64,000 nt of DNA from Mesoflavibacter zeaxanthinifaciens DSM 18436 (GCF_000422365.1 NZ_AULQ01000006.1:129001-193000), one strand, 5' to 3'. Positions 18,890 through 28,539 are shown, counted from the stretch's first letter. The notes: a model not told the origin generated them from the sequence alone. Numbers and translations are program-made.

Positions 18890-19651
18890 ATGAAACATTT
18901 ATTAATTATAATTAGTCTAGTAACAATATTTTCTTGTGAAAAAAAGGAGCAAGAAAATATTGTTTTTTTTGAAGACTTTAATACTGAAAATCTTAACGAA
19001 ACTCATTGGAATTACGAGTTAGGTAATGGTTGTCCAAACCTTTGTGGTTGGGGAAATAATGAAAGACAATATTACACAAAAGAAAATGTATCTATAAAAG
19101 ATGGTAATTTAGTAATTACAGCTACAAAAGATTCAACTAAATATTATTCTGGAAGAATAACGACTAAAGATAAAGTAGAATTTACATACGGTACTGTAGA
19201 AGTAAAAGCAAAATTACCTCTAGGACATGGTTTATGGCCAGCAATTTGGATGCTAGGATCAGATATTGAAGAAGTAGGTTGGCCTGCTTGTGGCGAAATT
19301 GACATAATGGAGTATGTTGGTAAAACACCTCATCAGATCCATACAACCTTACATACACCATCTAGCTTTGGTCAATCTATAAATACTAATGTAGAAACTT
19401 TAGAGAATATAGAAGAAGGTTTTCATGTCTATAAAACAAATTGGAGCAAAGATGCTATTCAATTTTATATAGACAATCAGTTGGTGTATACTTTTTCACC
19501 AAAAGAAAAAAATGAAAAGAATTATCCTTTTAATAAACCATTTTTTGTTATTCTAAATATGGCTATTGGAGGTAGTTTTGGTGGACCAGATGTGGACGAT
19601 TCAATTTTCCCTCAACAATTTATTATAGACTATATAAAGATTTATCAATAA
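18890..19651 (+). CDS. Second GH16 glucanase lipoprotein, single-domain
   Basis: 253 residues. A short signal ends in TIFSC. Almost the whole mature protein is one GH16 domain with motif GEIDIMEYVG (E136, D138, E141) and the aromatic subsite patch WPAIWMLG. It lacks the PKD and middle modules of the larger GH16 upstream, so it may act on shorter or already loosened glucan. The start codon directly follows the GH3 stop. A strong terminator at 19682-19717 closes the operon. Confidence 0.94.
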   Translation: MKHLLIIISLVTIFSCEKKEQENIVFFEDFNTENLNETHWNYELGNGCPNLCGWGNNERQYYTKENVSIKDGNLVITATKDSTKYYSGRITTKDKVEFTYGTVEVKAKLPLGHGLWPAIWMLGSDIEEVGWPACGEIDIMEYVGKTPHQIHTTLHTPSSFGQSINTNVETLENIEEGFHVYKTNWSKDAIQFYIDNQLVYTFSPKEKNEKNYPFNKPFFVILNMAIGGSFGGPDVDDSIFPQQFIIDYIKIYQ

Positions 19652-19681
19652 TTAAAATTTACCTCAATAACTAACTATAAT

Positions 19682-19717
19682 AAAAAAGGTGCAAATATAT
19701 TTTTGCACCTTTTTTTA
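19682..19717 (+). terminator. Terminator closing the glucan operon (possibly bidirectional)
   Basis: Long stem AAAAAGGTGCAAA / TTTTGCACCTTTTT with a 5-nt loop and T tract. The A tract on the left lets it also serve the convergent FNR-like gene, which ends at 19738. Confidence 0.88.
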
Positions 19718-19737
19718 TTTAAAAATTCTTTTACTGT

Positions 19738-20415
19738 TTATTCAACTCTAAGTAAACCAGTATCATCTTCAATTTTTATTTGCTTTCCTTTTGTACTAAT
19801 TAATCCTTGTTTTTTAAATTGAGATAAGATTCTAATAGCACTTTCAGTAGCAGTACCAACAATACTTGCATAATCTTCTCTAGATAAGGTTAGTGCCAAA
19901 AAACCATTTTCATCACTCCCAAATTTTTGATGAATGTAAACAAGCGTATTAGCAAGACGTTGCTTTACCGTTTTTTGTGCCATGTCTACAAGCTGATCAT
20001 CAGAGTTTTTTAAATCTTTGGCCATATTTTTTAATACGTCCATAGAAAAATCAGGGTTTTTCTGTAAATCTTGGATAATTTCACTTTTAGGAACAAAACA
20101 AACTTGCATATCATTTACAGCAGTTGCAGTAAGGTTTGATGGTTCTCCACTAATTAAAGAGCGTTGACCAATCATTCCGCCTTTTAGCGCAAGTTTTACA
20201 ACTTGATCTTTACCATTTTCACTTAACTTAGTTAATTTACAAACTCCATCTCTTATACAGTAAATACCATTTAAAGAATCACCTTCTTCAAAAATGTTAT
20301 CTCCTTTTTTAACGATTTGAGTTGTTTTACATGCAGAAACACGCATTAACTCTTCTTTTGTTAAGGCCTTTAAACTATTAAATTGCCTAACAATACATTG
20401 TTCACATTTGCTCAT
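19738..20415 (-). CDS. FNR-like Crp/Fnr transcription regulator
   Basis: 225 residues. A cAMP-binding-like fold (about 25-130; KKGDNIFEEGDSLNGIY) is followed by a dimer helix and a winged HTH (about 165-215) with recognition helix GTATESAIRILSQF. C4-x2-C7 and C106 (VCFVP) match the positions of two N-terminal cluster cysteines and Cys122 of E. coli FNR, but the fourth FNR ligand position is Asn13; C29, C53 and C59 are other candidates. An oxygen-labile Fe-S cluster is therefore plausible, not proven. It is divergent from ccoI, with an ATGAC-N4-ATCAT palindrome between them, and probably activates the cco, hemN and copper-uptake promoters (inference). Confidence 0.88.
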   Translation of the reverse strand: MSKCEQCIVRQFNSLKALTKEELMRVSACKTTQIVKKGDNIFEEGDSLNGIYCIRDGVCKLTKLSENGKDQVVKLALKGGMIGQRSLISGEPSNLTATAVNDMQVCFVPKSEIIQDLQKNPDFSMDVLKNMAKDLKNSDDQLVDMAQKTVKQRLANTLVYIHQKFGSDENGFLALTLSREDYASIVGTATESAIRILSQFKKQGLISTKGKQIKIEDDTGLLRVE

Positions 20416-20450
20416 ACCAAAAAGACTAATGTTCCAAAATTATACATAAT

Positions 20451-20494
20451 ATGACAAATATCATAAAATATATTGAGTTTAAATGTAATCTTTG
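20451..20494 (+). promoter_or_regulatory. FNR-type site and -7 element, ccoI promoter
   Basis: Palindrome ATGAC-AAAT-ATCAT (20451-20464), 22 nt, then AATCTTTG (20487-20494), a -7 element with one mismatch. It lies in the divergent gap between the FNR-like gene and ccoI and could also affect the regulator's own promoter. Confidence 0.6.
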
Positions 20495-20517
20495 TTACAG
20501 GTATAAAAGAGCAAATT

Positions 20518-22890
20518 ATGGATGCAAAAGTATGTTATCATTGTGGTGATACATGTGCAGATACCAAAATAACAAAAGATGAAAAAGTGTTTTGTTGTAA
20601 TGGTTGTAAAACGGTTTACGAAATCCTTTCGGAAAGCGATTTAACATGTTACTATGATCTTCAATCTTCACCAGGAGCTGTTCCTAAAGAGATAGAAGGT
20701 AAGTACGATTTTCTTTCTCAAGATAAAATTATCGAAAAATTAGTAGAGTTTGACGATGGCAAAACACAAATTGTTACGCTTTACATTCCGCATATTCATT
20801 GTAGTTCTTGTATTTGGATTTTAGAAAATTTAAACAAATTAAATCCAGCAATTTCGCAATCTCAAGTCAATTTTGGTAAAAAAACAGTTCGAGCAACGTA
20901 TAATACAGAAACGTTTAGTTTAAAAGAATTAGTCTTGCTTCTTAGCTCTGTAGGTTATGAGCCGTACATTAGTTTAGACGATTATAAAACAGGAAAAGAA
21001 AATGTTAACCGAAGCTTAATATACAAGCTTGGCGTTGCTGGTTTTGCATTTGGCAATGTCATGTTTTTGTCTTTTCCGGAGTATTTTGAGGTAGATGAGT
21101 ATTGGCTAGAAAAATACAAACATCTCTTTAGATGGTTAATGTTTGCGTATTCGTTACCTGTAGTGTTTTATGCTGCACAAGATTATTTTATTTCGGCGTA
21201 TAAAGCTATTAAAACCAGAATTTTAAATATTGATATACCAATTGCTTTAGGTGCAATTGTTCTATTTTTAAGAAGTACAATAGAAATTATTTTCAACTAC
21301 GGATCAGGATTTTTTGACAGCTTAACAGGGTTGATATTTTTCTTATTACTTGGTAAATTCTTTCAGCAAAAAACCTATTCATTTTTATCTTTTGAGCGTG
21401 ATTACAAATCGTACTTCCCAATTGCAGTTACAAAAATTATTAATAACGAAGAAGTGCCAGTTCAAGTCTATGATATAGAAAAAGGAGACCGATTATTAAT
21501 AAGAAATCAAGAGTTAATTCCCGTAGACGGAATTTTAATTAACGGAAGCGCAAAAATTGATTACAGCTTTGTAACTGGCGAATCTGAACCAGTTAAAAAA
21601 GCATCTGGAGATAAATTATTTGCAGGCGGAAAACAAACATCTGGTGTTATAGAAATGGAGGCTATAAAGTCTGTAGAGCAAAGTTATTTAACACAATTAT
21701 GGAGTAACGATGTGTTTAATAAAAATAAAGAAGATGGTTTTACAACGCTAACAAACGCTATAAGTAAGCGTTTTACAATCATTATTTTAAGTATAGCTTT
21801 TATAGCAACTGCATATTGGCTTTATGTAGACTCTTCTAAAGCGATGAATGTGTTTACAGCAGTTTTAATCATTGCTTGCCCATGTGCTATAGCATTATCG
21901 GCTCCATTTACTTTCGGAAACTTGCTGCGTATTTTTGGTAAGAAGAAGTTCTATTTAAAAAATGCTTCTGTAATAGAACAATTATCGCATATAAATACGA
22001 TAATTTTTGATAAAACAGGAACCATTACTTCAAACAAAAAAAGTGAAGCAAAATATGAAGGTTTGCCACTCACCACAGAAGAAGAAACTTTATTAAAAAA
22101 CACCTTAAGAGGATCTAATCATCCTTTAAGTAGAAGTCTTTATGATATCTTAGACGAACATAATATTATTACTTTAGATACTTATAAAGAACATTTAGGG
22201 CAAGGAATAGAAGCTTCTCATGCTTCAGAAAAGATAAAAATAGGGTCTGCAAAATTTGTAGGTTATCAAACAGAAACAGAAGTTTTAAATACGGCTGTTC
22301 ACGTAAGTTCTAATAGTATTTATAAAGGAAAATTTACCTTCTACAATAGCTATCGTAAAGGGTTGTCTAAACTATTTAATAAACTTAAAAAGAATTACGA
22401 TTTAGCGATTCTTTCAGGAGATAATGAAGGTGAAATGGAAAACCTTAAAAAACTATTGCCTTCAAAAACCAAGTTGCTTTTTAATCAAAAACCAAACGAT
22501 AAGTTAGAATACATAAAATATCATCAAACTGAAGGCGCAAAAGTACTTATGGTTGGTGACGGACTTAATGATGCAGGAGCATTAGCACAAAGTGATGTTG
22601 GTGTAGTAATTTCAGAAAATATAAATGTGTTTTCTCCGGCTTGCGATGCTATTTTGGATGCTTCTAAGTTTAATCACTTGTATAGTTATATCAAGGCTTC
22701 AAAAAGTGCATTAAAAATTATAAAATGGAGCTTTTTGCTGTCATTCTTTTACAATGTTATAGGATTATATTTTGCTGTTACAGGACAATTAGCGCCAGTA
22801 ATTGCAGCAATATTGATGCCTTTAAGTTCTATAAGTATTGTGATTTTCACAACAATAGCTACAAACTGGATTGGCCGAAAACTAAAATAA
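20518..22890 (+). CDS. ccoI: CcoI/FixI-type copper-translocating P-type ATPase
   Basis: 790 residues from the ATG at 20518 (MDAKVCYHCGD); an earlier in-frame start at 20473 overlaps the promoter. An N-terminal Cys-rich segment (CYHCGDTC, FCCNGC) typical of Bacteroidota CcoI precedes an HMA-like domain with HCSSCIW. The P1B core has eight membrane helices, TGES, the ion-channel motif CPC (C454-C456), phosphorylation motif DKTGT (D498) and hinge GDGLNDAGAL. CcoI supplies copper for the heme-copper centre of cbb3 oxidase. It is followed by ccoS and the oxidase operon, and its promoter carries an FNR-type palindrome. Confidence 0.95.
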   Translation: MDAKVCYHCGDTCADTKITKDEKVFCCNGCKTVYEILSESDLTCYYDLQSSPGAVPKEIEGKYDFLSQDKIIEKLVEFDDGKTQIVTLYIPHIHCSSCIWILENLNKLNPAISQSQVNFGKKTVRATYNTETFSLKELVLLLSSVGYEPYISLDDYKTGKENVNRSLIYKLGVAGFAFGNVMFLSFPEYFEVDEYWLEKYKHLFRWLMFAYSLPVVFYAAQDYFISAYKAIKTRILNIDIPIALGAIVLFLRSTIEIIFNYGSGFFDSLTGLIFFLLLGKFFQQKTYSFLSFERDYKSYFPIAVTKIINNEEVPVQVYDIEKGDRLLIRNQELIPVDGILINGSAKIDYSFVTGESEPVKKASGDKLFAGGKQTSGVIEMEAIKSVEQSYLTQLWSNDVFNKNKEDGFTTLTNAISKRFTIIILSIAFIATAYWLYVDSSKAMNVFTAVLIIACPCAIALSAPFTFGNLLRIFGKKKFYLKNASVIEQLSHINTIIFDKTGTITSNKKSEAKYEGLPLTTEEETLLKNTLRGSNHPLSRSLYDILDEHNIITLDTYKEHLGQGIEASHASEKIKIGSAKFVGYQTETEVLNTAVHVSSNSIYKGKFTFYNSYRKGLSKLFNKLKKNYDLAILSGDNEGEMENLKKLLPSKTKLLFNQKPNDKLEYIKYHQTEGAKVLMVGDGLNDAGALAQSDVGVVISENINVFSPACDAILDASKFNHLYSYIKASKSALKIIKWSFLLSFFYNVIGLYFAVTGQLAPVIAAILMPLSSISIVIFTTIATNWIGRKLK

Positions 22891-22898
22891 TTTTAAAC

Positions 22899-22942
22899 AT
22901 GATAAATATCATCTTTTAAACAAGACTTCTAAAGTAATTTTG
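22899..22942 (+). promoter_or_regulatory. FNR-type site and -7 element, ccoS-ccoNOQP promoter
   Basis: Perfect palindrome ATGATA-AA-TATCAT (22899-22912), 22 nt, then TAATTTTG (22935-22942). It lies between ccoI and ccoS, so ccoS onward can be transcribed separately from ccoI. Confidence 0.72.
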
Positions 22943-22963
22943 AAACATAACTTCTAATTAGGT

Positions 22964-23146
22964 ATGAGTGTTATATATATATTATTAACGGTAAGCATTA
23001 TTGTAGCTGTAATTTTCTTTGTAGCCTTTATTATGGCTGTAAGAAACGGGCAATTTGACGATGGTTATACACCATCTGTAAGAATGCTTTTTGAAGACGA
23101 ACTTATAAAAACAAACAAAACAATAACTAAAAACAACAAAGACTAA
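22964..23146 (+). CDS. ccoS: CcoS, cbb3 oxidase assembly protein
   Basis: 60 residues. One N-terminal transmembrane helix (about 4-27) precedes a short charged tail containing GQFDDGYTPSVRMLF, the conserved CcoS pattern in which a G-Q-F-D-D segment follows the helix. CcoS is needed to insert cofactors into the cbb3 catalytic subunit. It starts 11 bp before the ccoNO fusion, in the usual Bacteroidota order. Confidence 0.92.
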   Translation: MSVIYILLTVSIIVAVIFFVAFIMAVRNGQFDDGYTPSVRMLFEDELIKTNKTITKNNKD

Positions 23147-23157
23147 TCACAATTATT

Positions 23158-25347
23158 ATGGAAATGCAACAATTTTATTACGATAACAAGATTGTTAAAA
23201 AGTTTCTCTATGCAACAATGCTCTGGGGAGTAGTTGGTATGCTAGTGGGACTAATTTTAGCTTTCATGTTTTTATTCCCAAATATGACAGATGGGATTTC
23301 ATGGTTAAGTTTTGGTCGTTTAAGACCATTACATACCAATGCCGTTATCTTCGCATTTGTGGGTAACGCAATTTTTGCAGGTGTTTATTACTCTACGCAA
23401 AGATTATTAAAAGCCAGAATGTTTAGCGATTTATTAAGCAACATAAACTTTTGGGGCTGGCAATTAATTATTGTCGGTGCTGCAATTACTTTGCCTTTAG
23501 GGTTTTCAACATCAAAAGAATATGCAGAGTTAGAATGGCCATTTGATATTGCAATAGCACTTATATGGGTTGCATTTGGAGTTAATTTAATTGGTACTAT
23601 GTTAAAACGTCGTCAACGTCACTTATACGTTGCAATTTGGTTTTACATAGCAACATTTGTTACTGTTGCAGTATTACATATATTTAATAGTTTAGAATTA
23701 CCTGTTAGTGCATTTAAGAGTTATTCAGTTTATGCAGGTGTACAAGATGCATTGGTACAATGGTGGTATGGCCATAATGCGGTAGCATTTTTCTTAACAA
23801 CACCATTTTTAGGTTTAATGTACTACTTTGTACCAAAAGCAGCCAATAGACCTGTATATTCTTATAGATTATCAATTATACATTTCTGGTCTTTAATATT
23901 TATTTATATATGGGCTGGTCCACACCATTTATTATATACCGCTTTACCAGAATGGGCTCAAAGTTTAGGAACAACCTTCTCTGTAATGTTATTAATGCCT
24001 TCTTGGGGAGGAATGATTAATGGATTATTAACACTTCGTGGTGCTTGGGATAAAGTTCGTGTAGATCCAGTGCTTAAATTTATGGTAGTTGCAATTACGG
24101 GTTACGGTATGGCTACATTTGAAGGACCAATGCTTTCTCTTAAAAATGTAAATGCAATTGCTCACTTTACAGATTGGATTATTGCTCACGTCCACGTTGG
24201 TGCTTTAGCATGGAATGGTTTCTTAACTTTTGGTATGATTTATTATTTAGTACCAAAGTTATTTAAAACTAAATTACATTCGGTAGGATTAGCTAATTTA
24301 CATTTCTGGATTGGTACCTTAGGTATTATAATGTATGCGTTACCAATGTATGTTGCTGGATTTACTCAAGCTAGTATGTGGAAACAATTTAATCCAGATG
24401 GAACGTTAGTGTATGGTAACTTCTTAGAAACTGTTTCGGAAATTATCCCAATGTACTGGATGCGTGCCATAGGAGGTACATTATACCTTACAGGAATGTT
24501 AATCTTAGTATACAACATTGTTGTTACTATTGCTCAAGGTAGTAAAGTTGAAGACGAACTTGCTGAAGCAGCAGCATTGCAACGTGTATCTAAAAAACGT
24601 GTAGCTGGAGAAGGTTGGCATACTTGGTTAGAACGTAAACCAATTAGATTAACTATTTATGCTACTATCGCAATTCTAATTGGTGGTATTATTCAAATTG
24701 TACCGACAATAATGGTAAAATCTAATGTTCCAACTATTAGTAGTGTAGAGCCTTATACACCGTTAGAATTAGAAGGTAGAGACATTTATATACGTGAAGG
24801 TTGTGTAGGTTGCCACTCTCAAATGGTACGCCCATTTAGAAGTGAAGTTGAGCGTTACGGAGAGTACAGTAAAGCAGGAGAATTTGTTTACGATCACCCA
24901 TTTCTTTGGGGAAGTAAGCGTACAGGTCCAGATTTACATAGATTAGGTGGAAAGTATAATGATAACTGGCACTTCAACCATATGTATGATCCACAAAGTA
25001 CATCATCAGGATCAATCATGCCAGCCTATAAATGGTTAATTGATAATGAGCTTGATAAATCTCAAACCGAAGCTAAAATGCGTACAATGGTATCTTTAGG
25101 TGTACCTTACACGGACGAAGATATTGCAAATGCTCAAGCTCAAATGACTGAACAAGGTACTCAAATAGAGAAAAACCTTTACAGCGATCCAGATTTTGCT
25201 TCTGCTTACGAAGCAAGTAAGAAAAATGCTGGTGCAGACTTTGTAGAAATGAAAAACAGAGAGATTGTAGCTTTAATAGCATACTTGCAACGTTTGGGTA
25301 CAGATATTAAAGTAGAACAAACAGAAGAAACAACAGCTCAAAACTAA
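23158..25347 (+). CDS. ccoN: CcoN-CcoO fusion, cbb3-type cytochrome c oxidase
   Basis: 729 residues. The CcoN part (about 1-500) has at least 12 membrane helices with RPLHTNAVIFAF, WWYGHNAVAFF, WAGPHHLLYT and HVHVGALAWNG, which supply the heme b and CuB histidines. After a further helix (about 500-520) a CcoO-like periplasmic domain carries one c-type heme site, C549-V-G-C552-H553 followed by SQMVRPF. The fused CcoNO is the usual form in this group. The enzyme is the high-affinity terminal oxidase for low oxygen. It is followed closely by CcoQ-like and CcoP genes. Confidence 0.95.
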   Translation: MEMQQFYYDNKIVKKFLYATMLWGVVGMLVGLILAFMFLFPNMTDGISWLSFGRLRPLHTNAVIFAFVGNAIFAGVYYSTQRLLKARMFSDLLSNINFWGWQLIIVGAAITLPLGFSTSKEYAELEWPFDIAIALIWVAFGVNLIGTMLKRRQRHLYVAIWFYIATFVTVAVLHIFNSLELPVSAFKSYSVYAGVQDALVQWWYGHNAVAFFLTTPFLGLMYYFVPKAANRPVYSYRLSIIHFWSLIFIYIWAGPHHLLYTALPEWAQSLGTTFSVMLLMPSWGGMINGLLTLRGAWDKVRVDPVLKFMVVAITGYGMATFEGPMLSLKNVNAIAHFTDWIIAHVHVGALAWNGFLTFGMIYYLVPKLFKTKLHSVGLANLHFWIGTLGIIMYALPMYVAGFTQASMWKQFNPDGTLVYGNFLETVSEIIPMYWMRAIGGTLYLTGMLILVYNIVVTIAQGSKVEDELAEAAALQRVSKKRVAGEGWHTWLERKPIRLTIYATIAILIGGIIQIVPTIMVKSNVPTISSVEPYTPLELEGRDIYIREGCVGCHSQMVRPFRSEVERYGEYSKAGEFVYDHPFLWGSKRTGPDLHRLGGKYNDNWHFNHMYDPQSTSSGSIMPAYKWLIDNELDKSQTEAKMRTMVSLGVPYTDEDIANAQAQMTEQGTQIEKNLYSDPDFASAYEASKKNAGADFVEMKNREIVALIAYLQRLGTDIKVEQTEETTAQN

Positions 25348-25353
25348 TACGTC

Positions 25354-25545
25354 ATGTTGAAATTTGTAAAAAATCATTTAGAGACAATAGCAGGTGTAGA
25401 GATATACCCAATATTATCACTTCTTATATTCTTTGGATTTTTTGTAGTTCTTTTTTGGTGGGTAATCACCGCCAAAAAAGACTACATCTCTAAAGTAAGT
25501 AATATACCATTAGAATTAGACAACCAAAACGAATCAGAATCATGA
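25354..25545 (+). CDS. ccoQ: CcoQ-like small subunit of cbb3 oxidase
   Basis: 63 residues with one central hydrophobic helix (about 20-40; LLIFFGFFVVLFWWVITA) and a short charged tail, as in FixQ/CcoQ proteins that stabilise the oxidase. It sits between ccoNO and ccoP and overlaps the start of ccoP by 4 bp. The identification relies on size, topology and position. Confidence 0.82.
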   Translation: MLKFVKNHLETIAGVEIYPILSLLIFFGFFVVLFWWVITAKKDYISKVSNIPLELDNQNESES

Positions 25546-26510
25546 GAAATTTATTCCCATCATATGTAAGAGTTCCTGTAATATTCTTCACAATATTCGG
25601 ATTAATCGAGTATTTCGTGGATTCAGGAGACGAGCCAGCTTTTTTAAAGTATCCTGTTATCATGCTGTTCTTACTTTTAATTTTATTAGTACTTATAGCA
25701 ATAGAAGGAATAGTAGGTTCTATAGAAAACGTGCTTTTCCAAAGTTTAGATGAAGCTGGTAAAGAACGTTACTTAGCTAGTAAAACAAAAACGCCTCAAT
25801 TTAAAGCCTTAAATAACATTTACGATAAATTAAAAGGTAAACAAAAACCAATTGAGGAAGAACATGAAATTATCCTAGACCACAATTACGATGGTATTAA
25901 AGAGTTAGATAATAACTTACCACCATGGTGGGTATGGTCATTCTATATTTCAATTGTATTTGCAGCAGTTTACTTAGTAAGATTTCATGTTATTGGAACA
26001 GCAGATTTTGCAGCAGAAGAATTAGAAAAAGAATATGCACAAGCTAAAATTGAAATAGAAGAGTATAAGAAAACAGCTAAAAATTTAGTAGATGTTAATA
26101 CTGTAACGTTATTAACAGATGCTGCCGATTTAAAAGCTGGTCAATCTATCTTTAATGCTAACTGTGTAGCTTGTCACATGGCAGATGGTGGAGGAGGAAT
26201 TGGTCCAAACCTAACAGATAACTACTGGATTTTAGGAGGTGGAATTAAAAATGTATTCCATACCATTTCAGAAGGTGGACGATCTGGAAAAGGAATGATT
26301 TCTTGGAAAAACGATCTAAAACCAATAGAAATGGCGCAAGTAGCTAGTTATGTATTGTCTTTAGAAGGTACAACACCAGCAAATCCAAAAGAACCAGAAG
26401 GAGATATTTGGAAACCAGAAGGAGTTGATAATGTAGAAGTACCAGAAGAAGTTATAGAAACAGAAGTTATTGAAGTAGAAAAATCTACTCCAGCAGAAAA
26501 TAACGATTAA
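25542..26510 (+). CDS. ccoP: CcoP, cytochrome c subunit of cbb3 oxidase
   Basis: 322 residues. Two N-terminal helices (about 12-65) are separated by a charged loop from a third helix (about 125-150; NNLPPWWVWSFYISIVFA, the FixP/CcoP N-domain motif). A C-terminal cytochrome c domain has C208-V-A-C211-H212 with GGGIGPNL after it and the Met-containing segment GRSGKGMISWK. Only one CxxCH is present, whereas proteobacterial CcoP usually has two, so this shortened electron relay fits the Bacteroidota type. The tail is acidic (Glu/Pro/Val-rich). Confidence 0.93.
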   Translation: MRNLFPSYVRVPVIFFTIFGLIEYFVDSGDEPAFLKYPVIMLFLLLILLVLIAIEGIVGSIENVLFQSLDEAGKERYLASKTKTPQFKALNNIYDKLKGKQKPIEEEHEIILDHNYDGIKELDNNLPPWWVWSFYISIVFAAVYLVRFHVIGTADFAAEELEKEYAQAKIEIEEYKKTAKNLVDVNTVTLLTDAADLKAGQSIFNANCVACHMADGGGGIGPNLTDNYWILGGGIKNVFHTISEGGRSGKGMISWKNDLKPIEMAQVASYVLSLEGTTPANPKEPEGDIWKPEGVDNVEVPEEVIETEVIEVEKSTPAENND

Positions 26511-26522
26511 TAATAAGTTAAA

Positions 26523-27944
26523 ATGGAAGCTCCAGACAACGAGAGTTTTAGAGACTCGATTGCAACAATAAACGAAGAAGGAAAACGCGCTTGGATTTTT
26601 CCAAAAAAACCAAGCGGTAAGTTTTATGATTACAGAAAGTACGTAAGTTACTTTTTACTAGCCTTTTTGTTTGCAGCACCGTTTATTAAAATAAATGGTA
26701 ATCAGTTTTTAATGTTCAATGTTTTGGAGCGTCGTTTTAATATTTTCGGCTTTCCGTTTTGGCCTCAAGATTTTCACCTGTTTGTAATCTCAATGATTAT
26801 AGGTGTAATTTTTATTACTCTATTTACTGTAGCTTTTGGTCGTATTTTTTGCGGTTGGATTTGTCCGCAAACCATTTTTATGGAAATGGTTTTTAGACGT
26901 ATAGAATATTGGATTGATGGAGATAGAGGAAAACAATTAAGACTTAAAAAATCTGGATGGACTAGTGAAAAAATAAGAAAAAGAGTTCTTAAACACACTA
27001 TTTTTATAATTATTTCATTTTTAATTGCCAATATCTTTTTAGCTTATTTAATTGGTAGTGATAAGCTTTTAGGATATATCAAAGACGGTCCGTTTGAGCA
27101 TTTAGGTACATTAATTCCGTTACTAATATTTACAGGTATTTTCTACTTTGTTTTCTCTTGGTTTAGAGAGCAGGTATGTATCATTGCTTGTCCTTACGGT
27201 CGTTTACAAGGTGTGCTTTTAGATACTAAATCTATTGTTGTAGCCTACGACCATAAACGTGGAGAAGGCGAAAATGGACGCAAAAAATGGCGTAAAAATG
27301 AAGATAGAGAAGCTTTAGGATATGGAGATTGTATTGATTGTTTTCAATGTGTACATGTTTGTCCTACAGGTATTGATATTAGAAACGGTACACAATTAGA
27401 ATGTGTTAACTGTACAGCTTGTATTGACGAGTGTGATACCATAATGGAAAAAGTTGGTTTACCTAAAGGCCTTATTAGATATGCAAGTGAAACTAACATT
27501 GAAGACAAAGAACCATTTAAACTTACAGCTAGACTAAAAGGGTACATTGTAGTTTTAACAGTTTTAATAGGTGTTTTAATAGCAATGCTTCAATTAAGAA
27601 ACGAACTTGAAGCACGTGTATTAAGGTTACCAGGACAATTATACGAGCATAAAGAAAACAATATAATAAGTAACGTATTTACCTATAAATTGGTAAATAA
27701 AACAACAGAACCAGTTGAAGACGTTAGCTTTAAATTAAAAGATTATAAAGGTACAGTAAAACTAGTATCTACAGAAAATACTGTAACAGTGCCTAAACAA
27801 GGTTTAGAAGAAGGAACTTTATTTATAGAGCTTGACCAAAGTTTATTAAAAGGTGATAAGACCGAATTAACTATTGAAATTTATAGTAAAGATAAATTAA
27901 TAGAAACAACTAAGGTTAACTTTTTAGGTCCTAGAAGTTTCTAA
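26523..27944 (+). CDS. ccoG: CcoG, cbb3 oxidase accessory ferredoxin-like protein
   Basis: 473 residues. Several membrane helices surround CGWICPQ, and a bacterial ferredoxin domain (about 255-305) has CIDCFQCVHVCP and CVNCTACIDECD, two 4Fe-4S motifs. The C-terminal beta domain (about 360-470) is periplasmic. CcoG proteins are cupric reductases that help deliver Cu(I) to the oxidase. It lies 12 bp after ccoP and before ccoH. Confidence 0.94.
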   Translation: MEAPDNESFRDSIATINEEGKRAWIFPKKPSGKFYDYRKYVSYFLLAFLFAAPFIKINGNQFLMFNVLERRFNIFGFPFWPQDFHLFVISMIIGVIFITLFTVAFGRIFCGWICPQTIFMEMVFRRIEYWIDGDRGKQLRLKKSGWTSEKIRKRVLKHTIFIIISFLIANIFLAYLIGSDKLLGYIKDGPFEHLGTLIPLLIFTGIFYFVFSWFREQVCIIACPYGRLQGVLLDTKSIVVAYDHKRGEGENGRKKWRKNEDREALGYGDCIDCFQCVHVCPTGIDIRNGTQLECVNCTACIDECDTIMEKVGLPKGLIRYASETNIEDKEPFKLTARLKGYIVVLTVLIGVLIAMLQLRNELEARVLRLPGQLYEHKENNIISNVFTYKLVNKTTEPVEDVSFKLKDYKGTVKLVSTENTVTVPKQGLEEGTLFIELDQSLLKGDKTELTIEIYSKDKLIETTKVNFLGPRSF

Positions 27945-27959
27945 AATATAAACATTGAA

Positions 27960-28085
27960 AGAATAAAAAAAATAATGGCAAGTACACCTTGCATTAAGGA
28001 TTGAGGTATTGTTGGAGCGCCTTGTAAAGCGCGACTACCGAAAGCCTGACCTGAAGCTTGCGTAAGGTAATGCCATAAACATTTT
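27960..28085. repeat. GC-richer intergenic insert between ccoG and ccoH
   Basis: This 130-bp spacer is clearly richer in G and C than its neighbours and contains short inverted words (GCAAG...CTTGC at 27978-27992, GCGC...GCGC near 28017-28034). It resembles short dispersed intergenic repeats seen in flavobacterial genomes that carry words such as GAAAGCCTGACC. An open frame on the minus strand here is not credible. Only a genome-wide search could confirm it as a repeat family. Confidence 0.45.
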
Positions 28086-28091
28086 AGAGAT

Positions 28092-28538
28092 ATGAAACTT
28101 AATTGGGGAACCGGAATTGTAATTGCATTTATTGGCTTTATTAGCTTTATAATGTACTTTGTTATCAATATGAATACTGACAAGAAGTTAGATCATGATT
28201 TAGTTACAGAAGATTACTATAAACAAGAATTAAAATATCAAAACGATATAGATAAAGAAAAAAATGCCAAAACACTGTCTGCTAACTTAAAGTGGCAAAA
28301 AACAGAAAATGGCATGCTAATCAGTTTTCCTGAAAATTTAGAGCCAAGTAATATTTCAGGTAAAGTGTTCCTATATAGGCCATCTAATAAACAATTGGAC
28401 TTTGAAACCACAATTTCTCTGTCTAACCACAATTTGCTCATACCTGACAAACGTTTGTTAGATGGTCGTTGGAACATTAAAATAGATTGGAATTACAAAG
28501 GTAACAACTACCTTTATAAAGAAGAAATTTTATATTAA
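28092..28538 (+). CDS. ccoH: CcoH/FixH family protein
   Basis: 148 residues. One N-terminal helix (about 6-28; WGTGIVIAFIGFISFI) is followed by a periplasmic beta domain. The segment LVTEDYYKQELKYQ after the helix is the FixH/CcoH signature. The protein takes part in late assembly of cbb3 oxidase. It is separated from ccoG by the GC-richer spacer at 27960-28085 but keeps the usual gene order, and it is followed after 1 bp by the DsbD/TauE-like gene. Confidence 0.9.
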   Translation: MKLNWGTGIVIAFIGFISFIMYFVINMNTDKKLDHDLVTEDYYKQELKYQNDIDKEKNAKTLSANLKWQKTENGMLISFPENLEPSNISGKVFLYRPSNKQLDFETTISLSNHNLLIPDKRLLDGRWNIKIDWNYKGNNYLYKEEILY

Positions 28539-28539
28539 A

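Noticed and set aside
20485-20498. GTAAT-CTTT-GTTAC, a near-palindrome of the sulfur class before ccoI
   Set aside because: It overlaps the -7 region and does not have the 22-nt spacing of the other sites; it could at most be a repressor site, so it was not counted.
27941-28183. Minus-strand open frame between ccoG and ccoH
   Set aside because: Its sequence comes mostly from the GC-richer repeat and the antisense of ccoH; no family features.
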